A stretch of DNA of 64,000 nt from contig NZ_CP072983.1 in the NCBI RefSeq assembly GCF_024397795.1, positions 558,001 to 622,000 of the forward strand, read 5' to 3'. The DNA is from Lactobacillus intestinalis (GTDB lineage Bacteria; Bacillota; Bacilli; Lactobacillales; Lactobacillaceae). The translations under genes and the position numbers were made by a program. The notes beneath the pieces are model-generated. The model made no database searches and was not told the DNA's origin. It saw only the letters and a program-made list of their open reading frames with translations. Positions 24,477 to 34,484 of this stretch are shown piece after piece. Position 1 is the first letter of the stretch. Every line of letters starts with the position of its first letter.

Positions 24477-24669
24477 TGACTAAAAGTAGTAATAAGTTAG
24501 CTCTTTTTAGCGAGTCTATATTTGGTGCAAGGTAGGCAAGGGCGCTTATGAAGGCGTGTTTAGTTAAAAAGTTTGATAATTATAAAGCGGATACTTTGTA
24601 TCAACGAGAGTGGTACCGCGGGTTTAAACTCGTCTCTTTCTACAAGTTGTAGGAAGGGGCTTTTTTTAT
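24477..24669 (+). promoter_or_regulatory. T-box leader of argS
   Basis: The leader contains the T-box sequence GAGAGTGGTACCGCGGG (24606-24622), which pairs with uncharged tRNA ends. A terminator stem follows (CTCTTTCTAC with GTAGGAAGGGG, 24634-24660) with a T run before argS. Stem I is closed by GACTAAA near 24479 and TTTAGTT near 24559. A CGT triplet at 24555-24557, just inside the 3' strand of stem I, fits an arginine specifier. Uncharged tRNA-Arg should allow read-through into argS. Confidence 0.85.
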
Positions 24670-24685
24670 TGAAAAGGGGTAAAAA

Positions 24686-26371
24686 ATGGATTTTAAAAAT
24701 GAAGTTGTTGAATTAATTTCAAGTCAAGTTGATTTGCCAAAAGAAAAAATTGCGGCTTTAATTGAACGTCCTAAGAATGCGAAAATGGGTGACTATGCAT
24801 TTCCATGCTTTGTTTTAGCTAAAGAATTACACAAGAATCCAGTTGAAATTGCTAAAAATATTGCCGACAATATCTCAAGTGATGACTTTGCTAGCATTAA
24901 GGCAGTTGGTCCTTATGTAAACTTTGCCATTGACCATGAAAAGCTTGTTTCTTCAACTTTGAAGGATGTTTTAGCACAAAATAACCACTACGGTGACCAA
25001 GAAGTAGGTCACGGCAATGTGCCAATCGATATGTCTAGTCCTAACATCGCTAAGCCAATGTCAATGGGGCACCTTCGTTCAACTGTAATTGGTAACTCAA
25101 TTGCTAAAACTATGGAAAAAGTTGGCTATACTCCAATCAAGATTAATTACTTGGGAGACTACGGTACTCAATTTGGTAAGTTGATTGCTGCTTATAAGCA
25201 CTGGGGTAATGAAGAAGACGTTAAGAAAGATCCAATCATGAGTCTTTTCCACTACTACGTAAGATTCCATAAGGAAGCTGAAGAAAACCCAGAATTAGAC
25301 CAAGAAGGTCGTGACTGGTTTAAGAAGCTTGAAGATGGCGATCCAGAAGCTGTTAAACTTTGGAAATGGTTCCGTGAAGTTTCCTTAGCTGACTTCAACC
25401 GCATTTATAAAGAATTGGGCGTAACTTTTGATTCTTATAATGGTGAAGCTTTCTTTAATGATAAGATGCAACCAGTAATTGATGAATTAAAGGACAAGGG
25501 TCTTCTTCACGAATCTCGCGGTGCGCAAGTTGTAGATATGGGTGAAGATGAAAACCCAGCAATCATTGTTAAGTCTGATGGTACTTCAATTTACTTGACT
25601 CGTGATTTAGCTGCGGCTGAATGGAGAATGAAGGAATACGACTTTGTGAAGATGCTTTACGTTGTAGGTAACGAACAAGCTCAACACTTTGTAGAATTGA
25701 AGACTGTTTTGAAGAAAATGGGCTATGATTGGTCAGATGAAATTCACCATGTACCATTTGGCTTAATTACCCAAGGCGGTAAGAAACTTTCAACTAGAAA
25801 AGGTAACGTTGTCTTCTTGGATCAAGTATTAAAAGACGCTGTAAATCTTGCTAAGAAGCAAATTGAAGAAAAGAATCCAGATTTAGCTAACCAAGATCAA
25901 GTAGCTCATGATGTTGGTGTTGGGGCAGTTATTTTCCACGATTTGAAGAACGATCGTCTTGATAACTTTGATTTTGACTTAAATGAAGTAGTTCGCTTTG
26001 AAGGAGATACTGGTCCTTATGTTCAATACACTAATGCACGTGCACAAAGTGTACTGAGAAAAGCTGCTGCTATGGGTGAAAAGCCATCAGATACTGATTT
26101 TGCCTTAGATGATGATTGGGCATTTGCCGTAGCTAAGGACATCGCAGACTTCCCAAGAATTATTAGAAGAAGTGCAGAAAAGTTTGAACCTTCAGTTATT
26201 GCTAAATACTCATTAGATCTTGCTAAGAAGTTTAATAAGTACTATGCAAATGTGAAGATTTTGACAAAAGATGAAAAAATTGGCGCTCGTCTTGCACTAG
26301 TTAAGGCAACTTCTATCGTTTTAACTGAAGCACTTAGACTTTTAGGCGTAAATGCTCCAGAAGAAATGTAA
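24686..26371 (+). CDS. argS: Arginyl-tRNA synthetase
   Basis: The 561-residue class I synthetase charges tRNA-Arg. It has an N-terminal Add-1 domain (about 1-90), the HIGH equivalent in SMGHLRST near residue 130, the DYGTQFGK segment, GLITQGGKKLSTRKGN in place of KMSKS, and a C-terminal DALR-type anticodon-binding domain with FNKYYANVKIL. Length fits lactobacillar ArgS. A T-box leader upstream controls it. Downstream fba has its own promoter. Confidence 0.97.
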   Translation: MDFKNEVVELISSQVDLPKEKIAALIERPKNAKMGDYAFPCFVLAKELHKNPVEIAKNIADNISSDDFASIKAVGPYVNFAIDHEKLVSSTLKDVLAQNNHYGDQEVGHGNVPIDMSSPNIAKPMSMGHLRSTVIGNSIAKTMEKVGYTPIKINYLGDYGTQFGKLIAAYKHWGNEEDVKKDPIMSLFHYYVRFHKEAEENPELDQEGRDWFKKLEDGDPEAVKLWKWFREVSLADFNRIYKELGVTFDSYNGEAFFNDKMQPVIDELKDKGLLHESRGAQVVDMGEDENPAIIVKSDGTSIYLTRDLAAAEWRMKEYDFVKMLYVVGNEQAQHFVELKTVLKKMGYDWSDEIHHVPFGLITQGGKKLSTRKGNVVFLDQVLKDAVNLAKKQIEEKNPDLANQDQVAHDVGVGAVIFHDLKNDRLDNFDFDLNEVVRFEGDTGPYVQYTNARAQSVLRKAAAMGEKPSDTDFALDDDWAFAVAKDIADFPRIIRRSAEKFEPSVIAKYSLDLAKKFNKYYANVKILTKDEKIGARLALVKATSIVLTEALRLLGVNAPEEM

Positions 26372-26390
26372 TTTATAAGCAAATATCTAA

Positions 26391-26404
26391 AAATAGCGCT
26401 TACA
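26391..26404 (+). promoter_or_regulatory. Predicted catabolite-responsive element (cre) upstream of fba
   Basis: Read on the minus strand, TGTAAGCGCTATTT matches the CcpA cre consensus TGWAARCGYTWNCW at all but one position. It lies 14 bases upstream of the fba -35, a place more compatible with activation than with blocking. Confidence 0.5.
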
Positions 26405-26417
26405 TTAATTAAAAAGA

Positions 26418-26446
26418 TTGTTCATTTCTTATTAAAAGGGTACAAT
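26418..26446 (+). promoter_or_regulatory. fba promoter
   Basis: The -35 TTGTTC (26418-26423), a 17-base spacer and -10 TACAAT (26441-26446) lie 32 bases before the fba start; AGGAGG precedes the ATG. Confidence 0.7.
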
Positions 26447-26477
26447 GTGTCTGTAAGATATTTAGGAGGTATTTTTA

Positions 26478-27389
26478 ATGGCTTATTTTGTAAACGGTAA
26501 CGAAATCTTCAGAGAAGCTCGTAAACACCACTACGCAGTAGGTGCATACAACACTAACAACTTGGAATGGACTCGTGCAGAATTACGTGCAGCAGAAGAA
26601 ACTAGAACTCCACTTTTGATTCAAGTTTCAACTGGTGCTGCTAAGTACATGGGTGGTTACAAGTTCGTTAAGGACATGGTTGAAGATCAAATGGATGCTA
26701 TGAACATTTCTGTTCCAGTTATCTTGAACTTGGACCACGGTGACTTTGAATCAGCTAAGGAATGTATTGCACTTGGTTACTCATCAGTTATGTTTGACGG
26801 CCACGCACTTCCAACTGAAGAAAACTTAGCTAAGACTAAGGAAATCATCAAGTTGGCTCACGAACGTGGTATTTCTGTTGAAGCAGAAATCGGTAAGATT
26901 GGTGAAAACCAAGGCGGTGGTGAATTAGCTTCTGTTGAAGACGCTAAGGCATTCGTTGAAGCTGGTGTTGATAAGCTTGCTTGTGGTATTGGTAACATCC
27001 ACGGTGTTTACCCAGCAGACTGGAAGGGTCTTAACTTTGACCGTTTGAAGGAAATTGCAGAAGCTGTTCCTGAAACTCCACTTGTACTTCACGGTGGTTC
27101 AGGTATTCCTGAAGACCAAATTAAGAAGGCTATTCAACTTGGTATTTCAAAGGTTAACATTAACACTGAATTCCAATTAGCATTCCAAGAAGCTACTCGT
27201 AAGTACATCGAAGAAGGCAAGGACGAAGACAAGGCAAACAAGGGTTACGACCCACGTAAGTTGTTATTGCCAGGTACTGAAGCAATCACTGACAAGATGA
27301 AGGAAATGATTGCTTGGTTAGGTACTAAGACTATCGATGAAGAAATCAAGGATGCTTCATTCGACCGTTCATCATTGAACGAAGAATAA
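26478..27389 (+). CDS. fba: Class II fructose-1,6-bisphosphate aldolase
   Basis: The 303-residue zinc enzyme splits fructose bisphosphate in glycolysis. Zinc and substrate residues are visible in NLDHGDFESAKECI (metal His and catalytic Asp near 83-86), EAEIGKIG, GIGNIHGVY, LVLHGGSGIP and KVNINTEFQ. Codon use is strongly biased to those seen in highly expressed genes (TTC, AAC, GGT, CGT), more so than in the flanking genes. Gene-specific promoter and terminator make it monocistronic. A cre-like site upstream suggests CcpA control. Confidence 0.97.
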   Translation: MAYFVNGNEIFREARKHHYAVGAYNTNNLEWTRAELRAAEETRTPLLIQVSTGAAKYMGGYKFVKDMVEDQMDAMNISVPVILNLDHGDFESAKECIALGYSSVMFDGHALPTEENLAKTKEIIKLAHERGISVEAEIGKIGENQGGGELASVEDAKAFVEAGVDKLACGIGNIHGVYPADWKGLNFDRLKEIAEAVPETPLVLHGGSGIPEDQIKKAIQLGISKVNINTEFQLAFQEATRKYIEEGKDEDKANKGYDPRKLLLPGTEAITDKMKEMIAWLGTKTIDEEIKDASFDRSSLNEE

Positions 27390-27406
27390 TCTTCTAATTA
27401 ATAAAA

Positions 27407-27442
27407 AATAAAGTCTAGCAATTTGCTAGGCTTTATTTTTTT
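27407..27442. terminator. Bidirectional terminator between fba and the RluD-type gene
   Basis: The inverted repeat AATAAAGTCTAGCAA/TTGCTAGGCTTTATT (one wobble) serves both convergent genes. It includes the stop codon of the minus-strand gene. Confidence 0.85.
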
Positions 27443-28283
27443 GTTCAAGAGAAATTTGAATGCGATCAAAGGTGTAGGGCTTGATTAGGGACATTTGATA
27501 AGCTTTCAATTGCAATTCTTCAGTTTCTTTAAAATTTGGATTATATAAAGGATCTCCGACAATAGGAGTTCCAAGTGTAGCCAAGTGAACTCGAATTTGA
27601 TGAGTTCGACCAGTTTCTAAAACGAGTTTAACTTGAGCCGTATTATCAGAATTTTTCTGCACGACTTCATAATGTGTAACTGATTTTAAACCATCTGCAC
27701 GCACCATGCGTTTTCTTTGATCAGTGGGATCTTGACCAATTGGAAGATTAATAGTTCCTTTTTCTTTTAACTTATTAGCATTATCTACTGTCGCTATGTA
27801 TTCGCGATGAAAAATTTTGGTTGTTAATTCACGATTTAAAATTGGCACAACTGCTGGATTTTTGGCAACCAAAAGCAAGCCACCTGTAAGCATATCCAGA
27901 CGATGAACAATGTAGGGACTTTGTTTTAAATAAGTGGTGCAATCGTTAAGGGCGGTGTCGGTTTCAAATAGGTTGGGATGTGTTTTTTGCCCTTTAGGTT
28001 TATCAATGACAAGCAAATCATTGTCTTCGTAGACAATTTTTGGAAGATGACCACTTGGAGGATAAGATTGTTGTTGCGATTCGACAAAATCAAGCTTGAG
28101 TGAAATTTTGTCGCCTGGATAAACTAATTGGTTAAAGTAGCGGTATTCACCATTAATTTTTACATTCTGATCTTTTCTTAAATAGTGACGCCACTTGCGT
28201 GGAATAAGCAACTTTTGTAAAAGTTCACTCACTGACATCGGGTTGATATTGTTTGGGTAAATAAGTGTATAATTATAAGCCAT
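27426..28283 (-). CDS. RluD-family RNA pseudouridine synthase
   Basis: The 285-residue protein has a short S4-like N-terminal region (about 15-65), the catalytic motif HRLDMLTGGLLL with the invariant Asp near residue 129, and the late GRTHQIRVHLATLGTPIVGDPLY. It modifies uridines in rRNA or tRNA. Several paralogues exist in lactobacilli, so the target position is not given by sequence. It is convergent with fba and shares its terminator. Confidence 0.9.
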   Translation of the reverse strand: MAYNYTLIYPNNINPMSVSELLQKLLIPRKWRHYLRKDQNVKINGEYRYFNQLVYPGDKISLKLDFVESQQQSYPPSGHLPKIVYEDNDLLVIDKPKGQKTHPNLFETDTALNDCTTYLKQSPYIVHRLDMLTGGLLLVAKNPAVVPILNRELTTKIFHREYIATVDNANKLKEKGTINLPIGQDPTDQRKRMVRADGLKSVTHYEVVQKNSDNTAQVKLVLETGRTHQIRVHLATLGTPIVGDPLYNPNFKETEELQLKAYQMSLIKPYTFDRIQISLEQKNKA

Positions 28284-28366
28284 AAATATTTCTTAAATCT
28301 AATCTGAATAAAAGATATACTTTCTAAATATGATACAATCGTAAGTGTTTTTAAAGGAGAAGATTT

Positions 28367-30424
28367 ATGCAATCTAATAAGCCAAAAGAGAGTGGTTTAA
28401 AAGGTGCGTGGCGCCGTTTTGACCACCGCTTTTACATTGGACGCTGGATTATTTTAATCCTGCTTACCTTGGTCCTTTTTACCTGTACATATTATACAAT
28501 CAAAGTGAAAACTTCCAATATTTCAAATTTGAAAGCTTCACTTTCTACGACAACTACGATTTATGATTATAAGGGAAAAAAAGCTGGATCGCTCTATTCT
28601 CAAAAGGGATCGTTTGTAGAATATAATAAAATTTCACCTAATATTCGGAATGCGGTTATTTCAACAGAAGACCGCACTTTCTGGACTAATCCCGGTTTTA
28701 GTATTAAAGGGATGGCTCGGGCCGGAGTTAATTTGATTATTCATCATGGTCAAATCACCGGTGGGGGGTCTACTTTAACTCAGCAATTAGCTAAGAACTC
28801 GCTTTTAACACAGCAACAAACTTTTTCAAGAAAACTCGAAGAGTTGTTTTTTGCGATTGAAATCAATCATGTTTATTCCAAAAAAGACATTTTGACCATG
28901 TATCTCAATAATGCTTATTTTGGGAATGGTGTTTGGGGCGTGCAGGACGCTAGTCGCAAATATTTTGGTAAAAATGCTAGTGATGTAACGGTAGGTGAAG
29001 CAGCAACTTTAGCAGGGATTTTGCGAAGCCCAAGTTACTATAATCCAATTGATCACATGGCAAATGCTTTATCAAGAAGAAATCTAGTTCTAAGCTTAAT
29101 GGCTTCTAATGGTAAAATTACCCAGCAAGAAGCAAAGGCTGCTTCTCAAACGGGACTTGAATTACATGATACTTTTAAGAATAAAGATGGTTATCGTTAT
29201 CCGTATTTCTTTGATGCTGTGGTGGACGAAGCAATTAATCGGTATGGTTTAAAAGAAGAAGACGTCATGAATCGCGGATTGAAGATTTACACTACTTTGA
29301 ATCAAAATTATCAAGGACAACTTCAAGATAAATTTGAGCAAAGTTGGCTTTTCCCCCAATCAGCTACTGATGGTACTCAAGTTCAAGGTGCAAGTGTAGT
29401 CATGGATCCGACCACTGGAGCCGTAAGAGCGGTTATCGGAGGACGAGGAAAGCATGTCTTCCGTGGTTATAATCGAGCTACGCAAATGAAGCGTCAGCCT
29501 GGTTCTTCTATCAAACCATTGGCGGTTTATTCACCAGCTCTTCAAAATGGCTATCACTATGATTCTGAGCTTTCTAACAAATTGCAAAAATTTGGCAAGA
29601 ATAATTATGAACCTCGGAATGTTGACAATCAGTATTCTGATAAAATTCCAATGTATCAAGCTTTAGCTCAAAGTAAGAATGTTCCAGCAGTTTGGCTTCT
29701 TGATAAAATTGGCGTCAACAAGGGTGTACAATCGGTGGAAAACTTTGGGATTAAAGTGCCAAAAGATGATCAAAATCTTGCTTTAGCTTTAGGTGGTCTC
29801 TCTAGTGGGGTGTCGCCACTGCAAATGGCACGTGCCTATTCCGCATTTGCTAATAAAGGAAACTTGCCAAATAATTCATACTTTATTACTAAAATTACGG
29901 ATGCTAGCGGAAAGGTTTTAGCCGAAAACAATAATACTGGCACCCATCGAATCATTTCTGCTAATACTGCCAAAGAAATGACCACCATGATGCTTGGTGT
30001 CTTTCAAAATGGTACTGCTCAGTCCGCTCAACCAAATGGCTTTCGTGTTGCTGGAAAAACCGGTTCAACAGAAGTGCCTAATTCATATGGCTTTGGGACA
30101 AAAGATCAGTGGATTGTTGGTTATACTCCAGATATTGTCATGGCTACGTGGGTAGGATTTGACCGAACTAATCAGGATCATTATATGCATGGAGTTTCAG
30201 AAACTGGAATTACGCGTCTTTATAAAGCAGAAATGGAAGGAGTCTTGCCGTACACTGCCCAGACCAAATTTAGTGAGCAAGCACCTAGCCAATTGATTAA
30301 ACAAAATGGCTCAAATTCGGATTGGACTGGTGATTTAGGAAATAAATTGCAAAAAGGAATCGGTTCAGCCGGAGAAAAACTAAATGAATGGTATAATAGT
30401 ATCAAAGGCCTTTTTGGCAATTAA
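28367..30424 (+). CDS. Class A penicillin-binding protein (glycosyltransferase/transpeptidase)
   Basis: The 685-residue protein has one transmembrane helix (about 27-47). The GT51 domain shows EDRTFWTNPGF (catalytic Glu), GGGSTLTQQLAKN, KLEELFFAIEIN and YLNNAYFGNGVWGV. The transpeptidase domain has GSSIKPLAV (SxxK), SKN and KTGST. It polymerises and cross-links peptidoglycan. The composition resembles PBP2A/PBP1A. It starts a run with the YlbF-like gene 21 bases downstream and the yhaO/yhaN genes. Confidence 0.94.
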   Translation: MQSNKPKESGLKGAWRRFDHRFYIGRWIILILLTLVLFTCTYYTIKVKTSNISNLKASLSTTTTIYDYKGKKAGSLYSQKGSFVEYNKISPNIRNAVISTEDRTFWTNPGFSIKGMARAGVNLIIHHGQITGGGSTLTQQLAKNSLLTQQQTFSRKLEELFFAIEINHVYSKKDILTMYLNNAYFGNGVWGVQDASRKYFGKNASDVTVGEAATLAGILRSPSYYNPIDHMANALSRRNLVLSLMASNGKITQQEAKAASQTGLELHDTFKNKDGYRYPYFFDAVVDEAINRYGLKEEDVMNRGLKIYTTLNQNYQGQLQDKFEQSWLFPQSATDGTQVQGASVVMDPTTGAVRAVIGGRGKHVFRGYNRATQMKRQPGSSIKPLAVYSPALQNGYHYDSELSNKLQKFGKNNYEPRNVDNQYSDKIPMYQALAQSKNVPAVWLLDKIGVNKGVQSVENFGIKVPKDDQNLALALGGLSSGVSPLQMARAYSAFANKGNLPNNSYFITKITDASGKVLAENNNTGTHRIISANTAKEMTTMMLGVFQNGTAQSAQPNGFRVAGKTGSTEVPNSYGFGTKDQWIVGYTPDIVMATWVGFDRTNQDHYMHGVSETGITRLYKAEMEGVLPYTAQTKFSEQAPSQLIKQNGSNSDWTGDLGNKLQKGIGSAGEKLNEWYNSIKGLFGN

Positions 30425-30445
30425 TTTTAGAAGGGATTTTTATCT

Positions 30446-30796
30446 ATGGTAAATATTTATGACTCTGCTAACCAATTAGCAAAGGACTTACAACAAACTC
30501 AAGAATACGAGAATTTGAAAAAGGCAATTGCTGACGTTCAAAACGATCAAGAAAGTGCTGACTTATTCAAGAAGATGGATGCACTTCAAACTAAGATTTT
30601 GACTGCTCAACAATCAGGTCAACCACTTGCAGAAGAAGATCAAAAGGCATACCAAGAATTGAACGAAACTGTTCAAAAGAATGCTAAGATCATCGCACTT
30701 TTACAAAGTGAACAAGCTATTTACAAGTTAATTAACGATTTGCAAAAGGAAATCACCAACCCAATTAACGATCTTTATGCAGATCTTAGAAAATAG
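30446..30796 (+). CDS. YheA/YlbF-family helical protein (UPF0342-like)
   Basis: The 116-residue protein is almost entirely helical with heptad-like Leu/Ile and many Gln and Lys residues, as in the YlbF/YmcA/YheA family. Members act as small cofactors of RNase Y complexes or regulators of competence and sporulation in Bacillus; the role of the YheA branch is not settled. It sits between the PBP gene and yhaO, and in Bacillus yheA-type genes also neighbour the yha group. The strong ribosome site is AGAAGGG. Confidence 0.85.
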   Translation: MVNIYDSANQLAKDLQQTQEYENLKKAIADVQNDQESADLFKKMDALQTKILTAQQSGQPLAEEDQKAYQELNETVQKNAKIIALLQSEQAIYKLINDLQKEITNPINDLYADLRK

Positions 30797-30801
30797 CAAT
30801 T

Positions 30802-32016
30802 ATGAAATTTATTCATTTCGCAGATGCGCATTTAGATAGTCCATTTCATGGGCTATCTTTTTTGCCATCTAATAGTTTTAATCAAATATATCAAGCTGCC
30901 AATCAGTCTCTTGAGAGAATTATAGATCTTGCCTTAAAAGAAAAGGTGGATCTAGTTTTAATTGCGGGAGACACTTTTGACAGTAATCAACCTTCTCCGC
31001 ATAGTCAGTTGTTTTTTGCTAAGCAAATTAAGCGGCTGACAGACTCTGGAATTCAAGTAGTAATGATTTTTGGAAATCACGATCATATGAAGGTTGATGA
31101 TTTGTTAATAACTCCTAGTCCATACTTTAAGCTGCTTGGCCCTGATGAAAAAGTTGAAAGTGTTAGTTATGAAACTAGGTCTGGTTTTAAATATGATGTA
31201 GTGGGTTTTTCATATTTGAATAATCATATTACGCATGATTTAATTCCAGATTTTCCAGAGAAAAGTAATAATTATACTTTTGGGATCATGCATGCCCAGC
31301 AAAAAACTGATCATCAAGACGTGTATGCGCCTTTTGCTTTAAGTGAAGTGACGGATTTAAATTATGATTACTTTGCTTTGGGGCATATTCATCAGCGCCG
31401 CGTTTTGAGTGATCAGCCATGGGTTGTTTACCCTGGCAATATTCAAGGGCGTCACATTAATGAAACAGCTCTTAAGGGATGCTACCTGGGTGAAATTGAT
31501 GAAAAGACTAGACAAACAACTATTTCATTTAAGCCTATGAGTCCAATTGTCTGGGAAAAAGTTACTCTTAAATTAGCTGGTCCTGTAAGTAAAAAGACTT
31601 TGCACGAGAAAATTTTAGCAACTTTAAAGTCTAATAATTTCACTACTTACTTTAGTTTAACTATTGAGAATGCCCAATATTTGACTGAAGAAGAACGTGA
31701 ATTGATTCAAGATAGCAGTTACTGGCAAGGAATTTCGTTGGAATTGAGTCAAAATTCTCAACTTGTTGATGTTCGTTTTAAAACCCAATCTCTCCCAAGC
31801 TTAAGTGTAGAAGATCAAGCTACTTCTAAGCAGGCATCAGAAGAGATTTTTACTAATTCTGCATTAAAGGAAATTGCTGCTGGCTGGGTTAAAAAGAGTA
31901 CTTTAACCCAAGAATTAGCTGATGATCCAGAGTTCTTAACGGAAATTAAAGAGATGAGTCAGGTTAAGTTGAGTAGTAAGTTGCGAGGTGTTAGCTATGA
32001 AATTGAAGAAAATTGA
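30802..32016 (+). CDS. yhaO: DNA repair metallophosphoesterase, YhaO/SbcD-like
   Basis: The 404-residue protein starts with the calcineurin-like phosphoesterase motifs FADAHLDSPF, IAGDTFDSN, FGNHDH, FGIMHAQ and ALGHIHQR, all metal ligands present. Its C-terminal part is the capping region. Together with YhaN it resembles the SbcCD/Mre11-Rad50 nuclease pair that processes DNA ends. It overlaps the downstream yhaN gene by 20 bases, a sign of co-translation. Confidence 0.92.
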   Translation: MKFIHFADAHLDSPFHGLSFLPSNSFNQIYQAANQSLERIIDLALKEKVDLVLIAGDTFDSNQPSPHSQLFFAKQIKRLTDSGIQVVMIFGNHDHMKVDDLLITPSPYFKLLGPDEKVESVSYETRSGFKYDVVGFSYLNNHITHDLIPDFPEKSNNYTFGIMHAQQKTDHQDVYAPFALSEVTDLNYDYFALGHIHQRRVLSDQPWVVYPGNIQGRHINETALKGCYLGEIDEKTRQTTISFKPMSPIVWEKVTLKLAGPVSKKTLHEKILATLKSNNFTTYFSLTIENAQYLTEEERELIQDSSYWQGISLELSQNSQLVDVRFKTQSLPSLSVEDQATSKQASEEIFTNSALKEIAAGWVKKSTLTQELADDPEFLTEIKEMSQVKLSSKLRGVSYEIEEN

Positions 32017-34480
32017 TATCATCAATTTTGGTCATTTGTCTAATCTAACTTTTAACTTATCTAATGACAATTTGAGTGTCTTTTTTGGCGAAAACGAAGC
32101 TGGAAAAAGCACAACGGTAGCCTTTATTAAACAGATTATGTTTGGCTTTTATTTAAGAAACAGTGCTTCCCCATTTTTTGAAGATTATAAACCACTTACG
32201 CATGTTAGCCCTATGGGAGGATCCTTGTTTTTTGAAGATCAGGGAGATGAATATCAGCTTGAGCGTTTGTGGGCGAAAGGCGATAAGACTAAAAAAGGGA
32301 TTTTAACCGTTAAAAAGAATGGCGAAGTTGTGCCAGAGAGAGAGTTTTTTGATAAGATCCACAACATTGATGGTAATTTTTATGCCGATAGTTTTATTTT
32401 TAATCAGGAAACTTTAGGTCAAATTGCTAAATTAAATCAGGAAGATTTACTTGAGCGCATTTATTATTTGGGAGCTAGCAATAGTAGTGAGTTAATTGAG
32501 CTTAGGAATAATTTTGAAAAAGAAGCCGATAATTTGTTTAAAAAGACTGGGAAAAAGCCTGAGGTGAATCGTCTTCTTAAGCAAATTGATGATGAGCAAC
32601 ATGAATTGACTGAAATTGAGCATGAATTCGATCAATACAAACGGATTGATGAAGAAAGCCAGAAGCTCAAAAAGCAACTTGATCAAGAAAAAAAGCAGTT
32701 AGAGCAACTAAATAAAACTAAGGATCACTTGCTTAATTTGCAGAAGCAGCTACGGAATTTTACAGATTTAGAATCTCTTAAAAGGAAACAAAAAAACTTA
32801 GACTTTGATAGTAAGGCTTATCAAAAGGCGCAAAATTTAAATTCTAAGGTTAGCAGCTTAAATACGAGCATTGATTCTTTGCAAAATCAAATGTCGCAAC
32901 TAGATTTAGTGTCTGACTTAAATGTCGAACAGGCAGAAAAGATTGTTCAGAAAAAGCCAGAGCTTTTGCAATGGCAAACGGATTACAAGTCTTGCTTGCA
33001 GAAGGAGCAAGAGCTTGAAAGTGAAGTTGATCAAATTTTGGCTATAACTCCTGAAGTTAAAGAAGTGGCTTCTTTTGATCAAGATAAAATTACGCAAATG
33101 AAGGAAGACTATCAACATTGGGTTAAGCAAGAAGTTCCTGATAAGAAACCTAAGTCGGTGGTATCACAGACTATTTTTTATTTAGGATTGCCCATCTTTA
33201 TCTTAGGTTTAGGACTACTACTTCGAGTTCCTACAGCTGGATGGACTTTGATTGCTGCTGGAATTCTGATGATGGGAGGAGCTTATTACAATCTTAATCA
33301 AGTAGTAAAGCAAAATAAGATTGTTGATCAGTTCCAGGCAAATTCAGATAAGAGTCAGAAGAAATTTGAAGAAAAATATGGAATTTCTCCCTTAGGATTA
33401 GACCTCAATAACTTATTAAGTCAACTTACCCAGTATCAGTTTAAAAAACGATCAGAAAAGAATAATCAAGCTCACATAAGCGAGATTAAGACTCGACTTG
33501 ATAAATTGGCCGCAGAGTTACAAAAGCTTCTTGAAAAGCCTATAAACGTAGATTTTAATGATGAACTTAATGCCATTAACGAAGTGGATACTAAATTAAA
33601 GAGTTTGCAACAAAAGCAGCAACGAAAAGACGAGATTCAGGCAAGTTTGAAGACAAGCTCGCAGAAATTGATGAAATTGCAATTAGAATTGAAAGATATT
33701 TTAGTCCAAAATAAAGTTCGGACTTTAGAAGAATTTGATGATTTATATCAAGAGTCATTGGTTCAAACTAAGCTTGATGCACAGATCGTGGCTTTAGAAA
33801 ATAGTTTAGAGGGAGATTTAGAGGATTTAACTAAATTCAAGCCTGATGAGCTCAGATCTAAATTGAGTGAAGCTACCACCACTATGCAAGAAGTTAAGGA
33901 TAAACTTGATCTACTTCAAGCTAGCTTTGCTAAAGCTGAAGTCCAAAAAGCCAACTTGGCCGATTCAGATGCTCTCTTTAAAGCTAAGCAAAAATTGGCT
34001 AATACTAAGACTTTATTTATCAATGCTAGCAAGGAATATTTATCTAACTTAATGACGGCGCAATTAATTCAAAGAACCCTAGATATTGCTTCAAATGAAC
34101 GTTTTCCAAAAATGTTGCAGGAAGCAAAAGAATATCTTAAGCTTTTAACAGGTGGGCGATATGTTGATCTAGTTTTGGATAAAAAATTAAAAGTTGTCAA
34201 TCAAGATGGCAAAAAGATTGAGGTTAAGTATTTGTCGCGGGGAACCAGTGAGCAATTATACTTTGCCTTGAAGTTAGCCTTTATTGATCAGATTAAAGAT
34301 CAAATTAACTTGCCAATTTTAATTGATGATTCCTTTGTTAACTTTGATGATCAACGAATTAGCTATATTAAGGATTTGCTAGAAAAAATTGCAGAAAATA
34401 ATCAAGTCTTGATCTTTACCGCACAGAAAAACCTAGTAGATAAACTTAATAGAACTCCATTAACTTATAAGAAAGGATAG
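31997..34480 (+). CDS. yhaN: Rad50/SbcC-like ATPase, YhaN family
   Basis: The 827-residue protein has Walker A FGENEAGKST near residue 33-42. A long coiled-coil region (about 180-650) is interrupted by two hydrophobic segments near 390-430 (IFYLGLPIFILGLGLLL and GWTLIAAGILMMGG). C-terminal signature YLSRGTSEQLYFALKLAF and Walker B LPILIDDSFVNFD follow. The membrane segments within the coiled coil are a family trait of YhaN. ATG 31997 has GAGGTG 6 bases upstream; GTG at 31988 is less likely. It pairs with YhaO. Confidence 0.92.
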   Translation: MKLKKIDIINFGHLSNLTFNLSNDNLSVFFGENEAGKSTTVAFIKQIMFGFYLRNSASPFFEDYKPLTHVSPMGGSLFFEDQGDEYQLERLWAKGDKTKKGILTVKKNGEVVPEREFFDKIHNIDGNFYADSFIFNQETLGQIAKLNQEDLLERIYYLGASNSSELIELRNNFEKEADNLFKKTGKKPEVNRLLKQIDDEQHELTEIEHEFDQYKRIDEESQKLKKQLDQEKKQLEQLNKTKDHLLNLQKQLRNFTDLESLKRKQKNLDFDSKAYQKAQNLNSKVSSLNTSIDSLQNQMSQLDLVSDLNVEQAEKIVQKKPELLQWQTDYKSCLQKEQELESEVDQILAITPEVKEVASFDQDKITQMKEDYQHWVKQEVPDKKPKSVVSQTIFYLGLPIFILGLGLLLRVPTAGWTLIAAGILMMGGAYYNLNQVVKQNKIVDQFQANSDKSQKKFEEKYGISPLGLDLNNLLSQLTQYQFKKRSEKNNQAHISEIKTRLDKLAAELQKLLEKPINVDFNDELNAINEVDTKLKSLQQKQQRKDEIQASLKTSSQKLMKLQLELKDILVQNKVRTLEEFDDLYQESLVQTKLDAQIVALENSLEGDLEDLTKFKPDELRSKLSEATTTMQEVKDKLDLLQASFAKAEVQKANLADSDALFKAKQKLANTKTLFINASKEYLSNLMTAQLIQRTLDIASNERFPKMLQEAKEYLKLLTGGRYVDLVLDKKLKVVNQDGKKIEVKYLSRGTSEQLYFALKLAFIDQIKDQINLPILIDDSFVNFDDQRISYIKDLLEKIAENNQVLIFTAQKNLVDKLNRTPLTYKKG

Positions 34481-34484
34481 AAAG

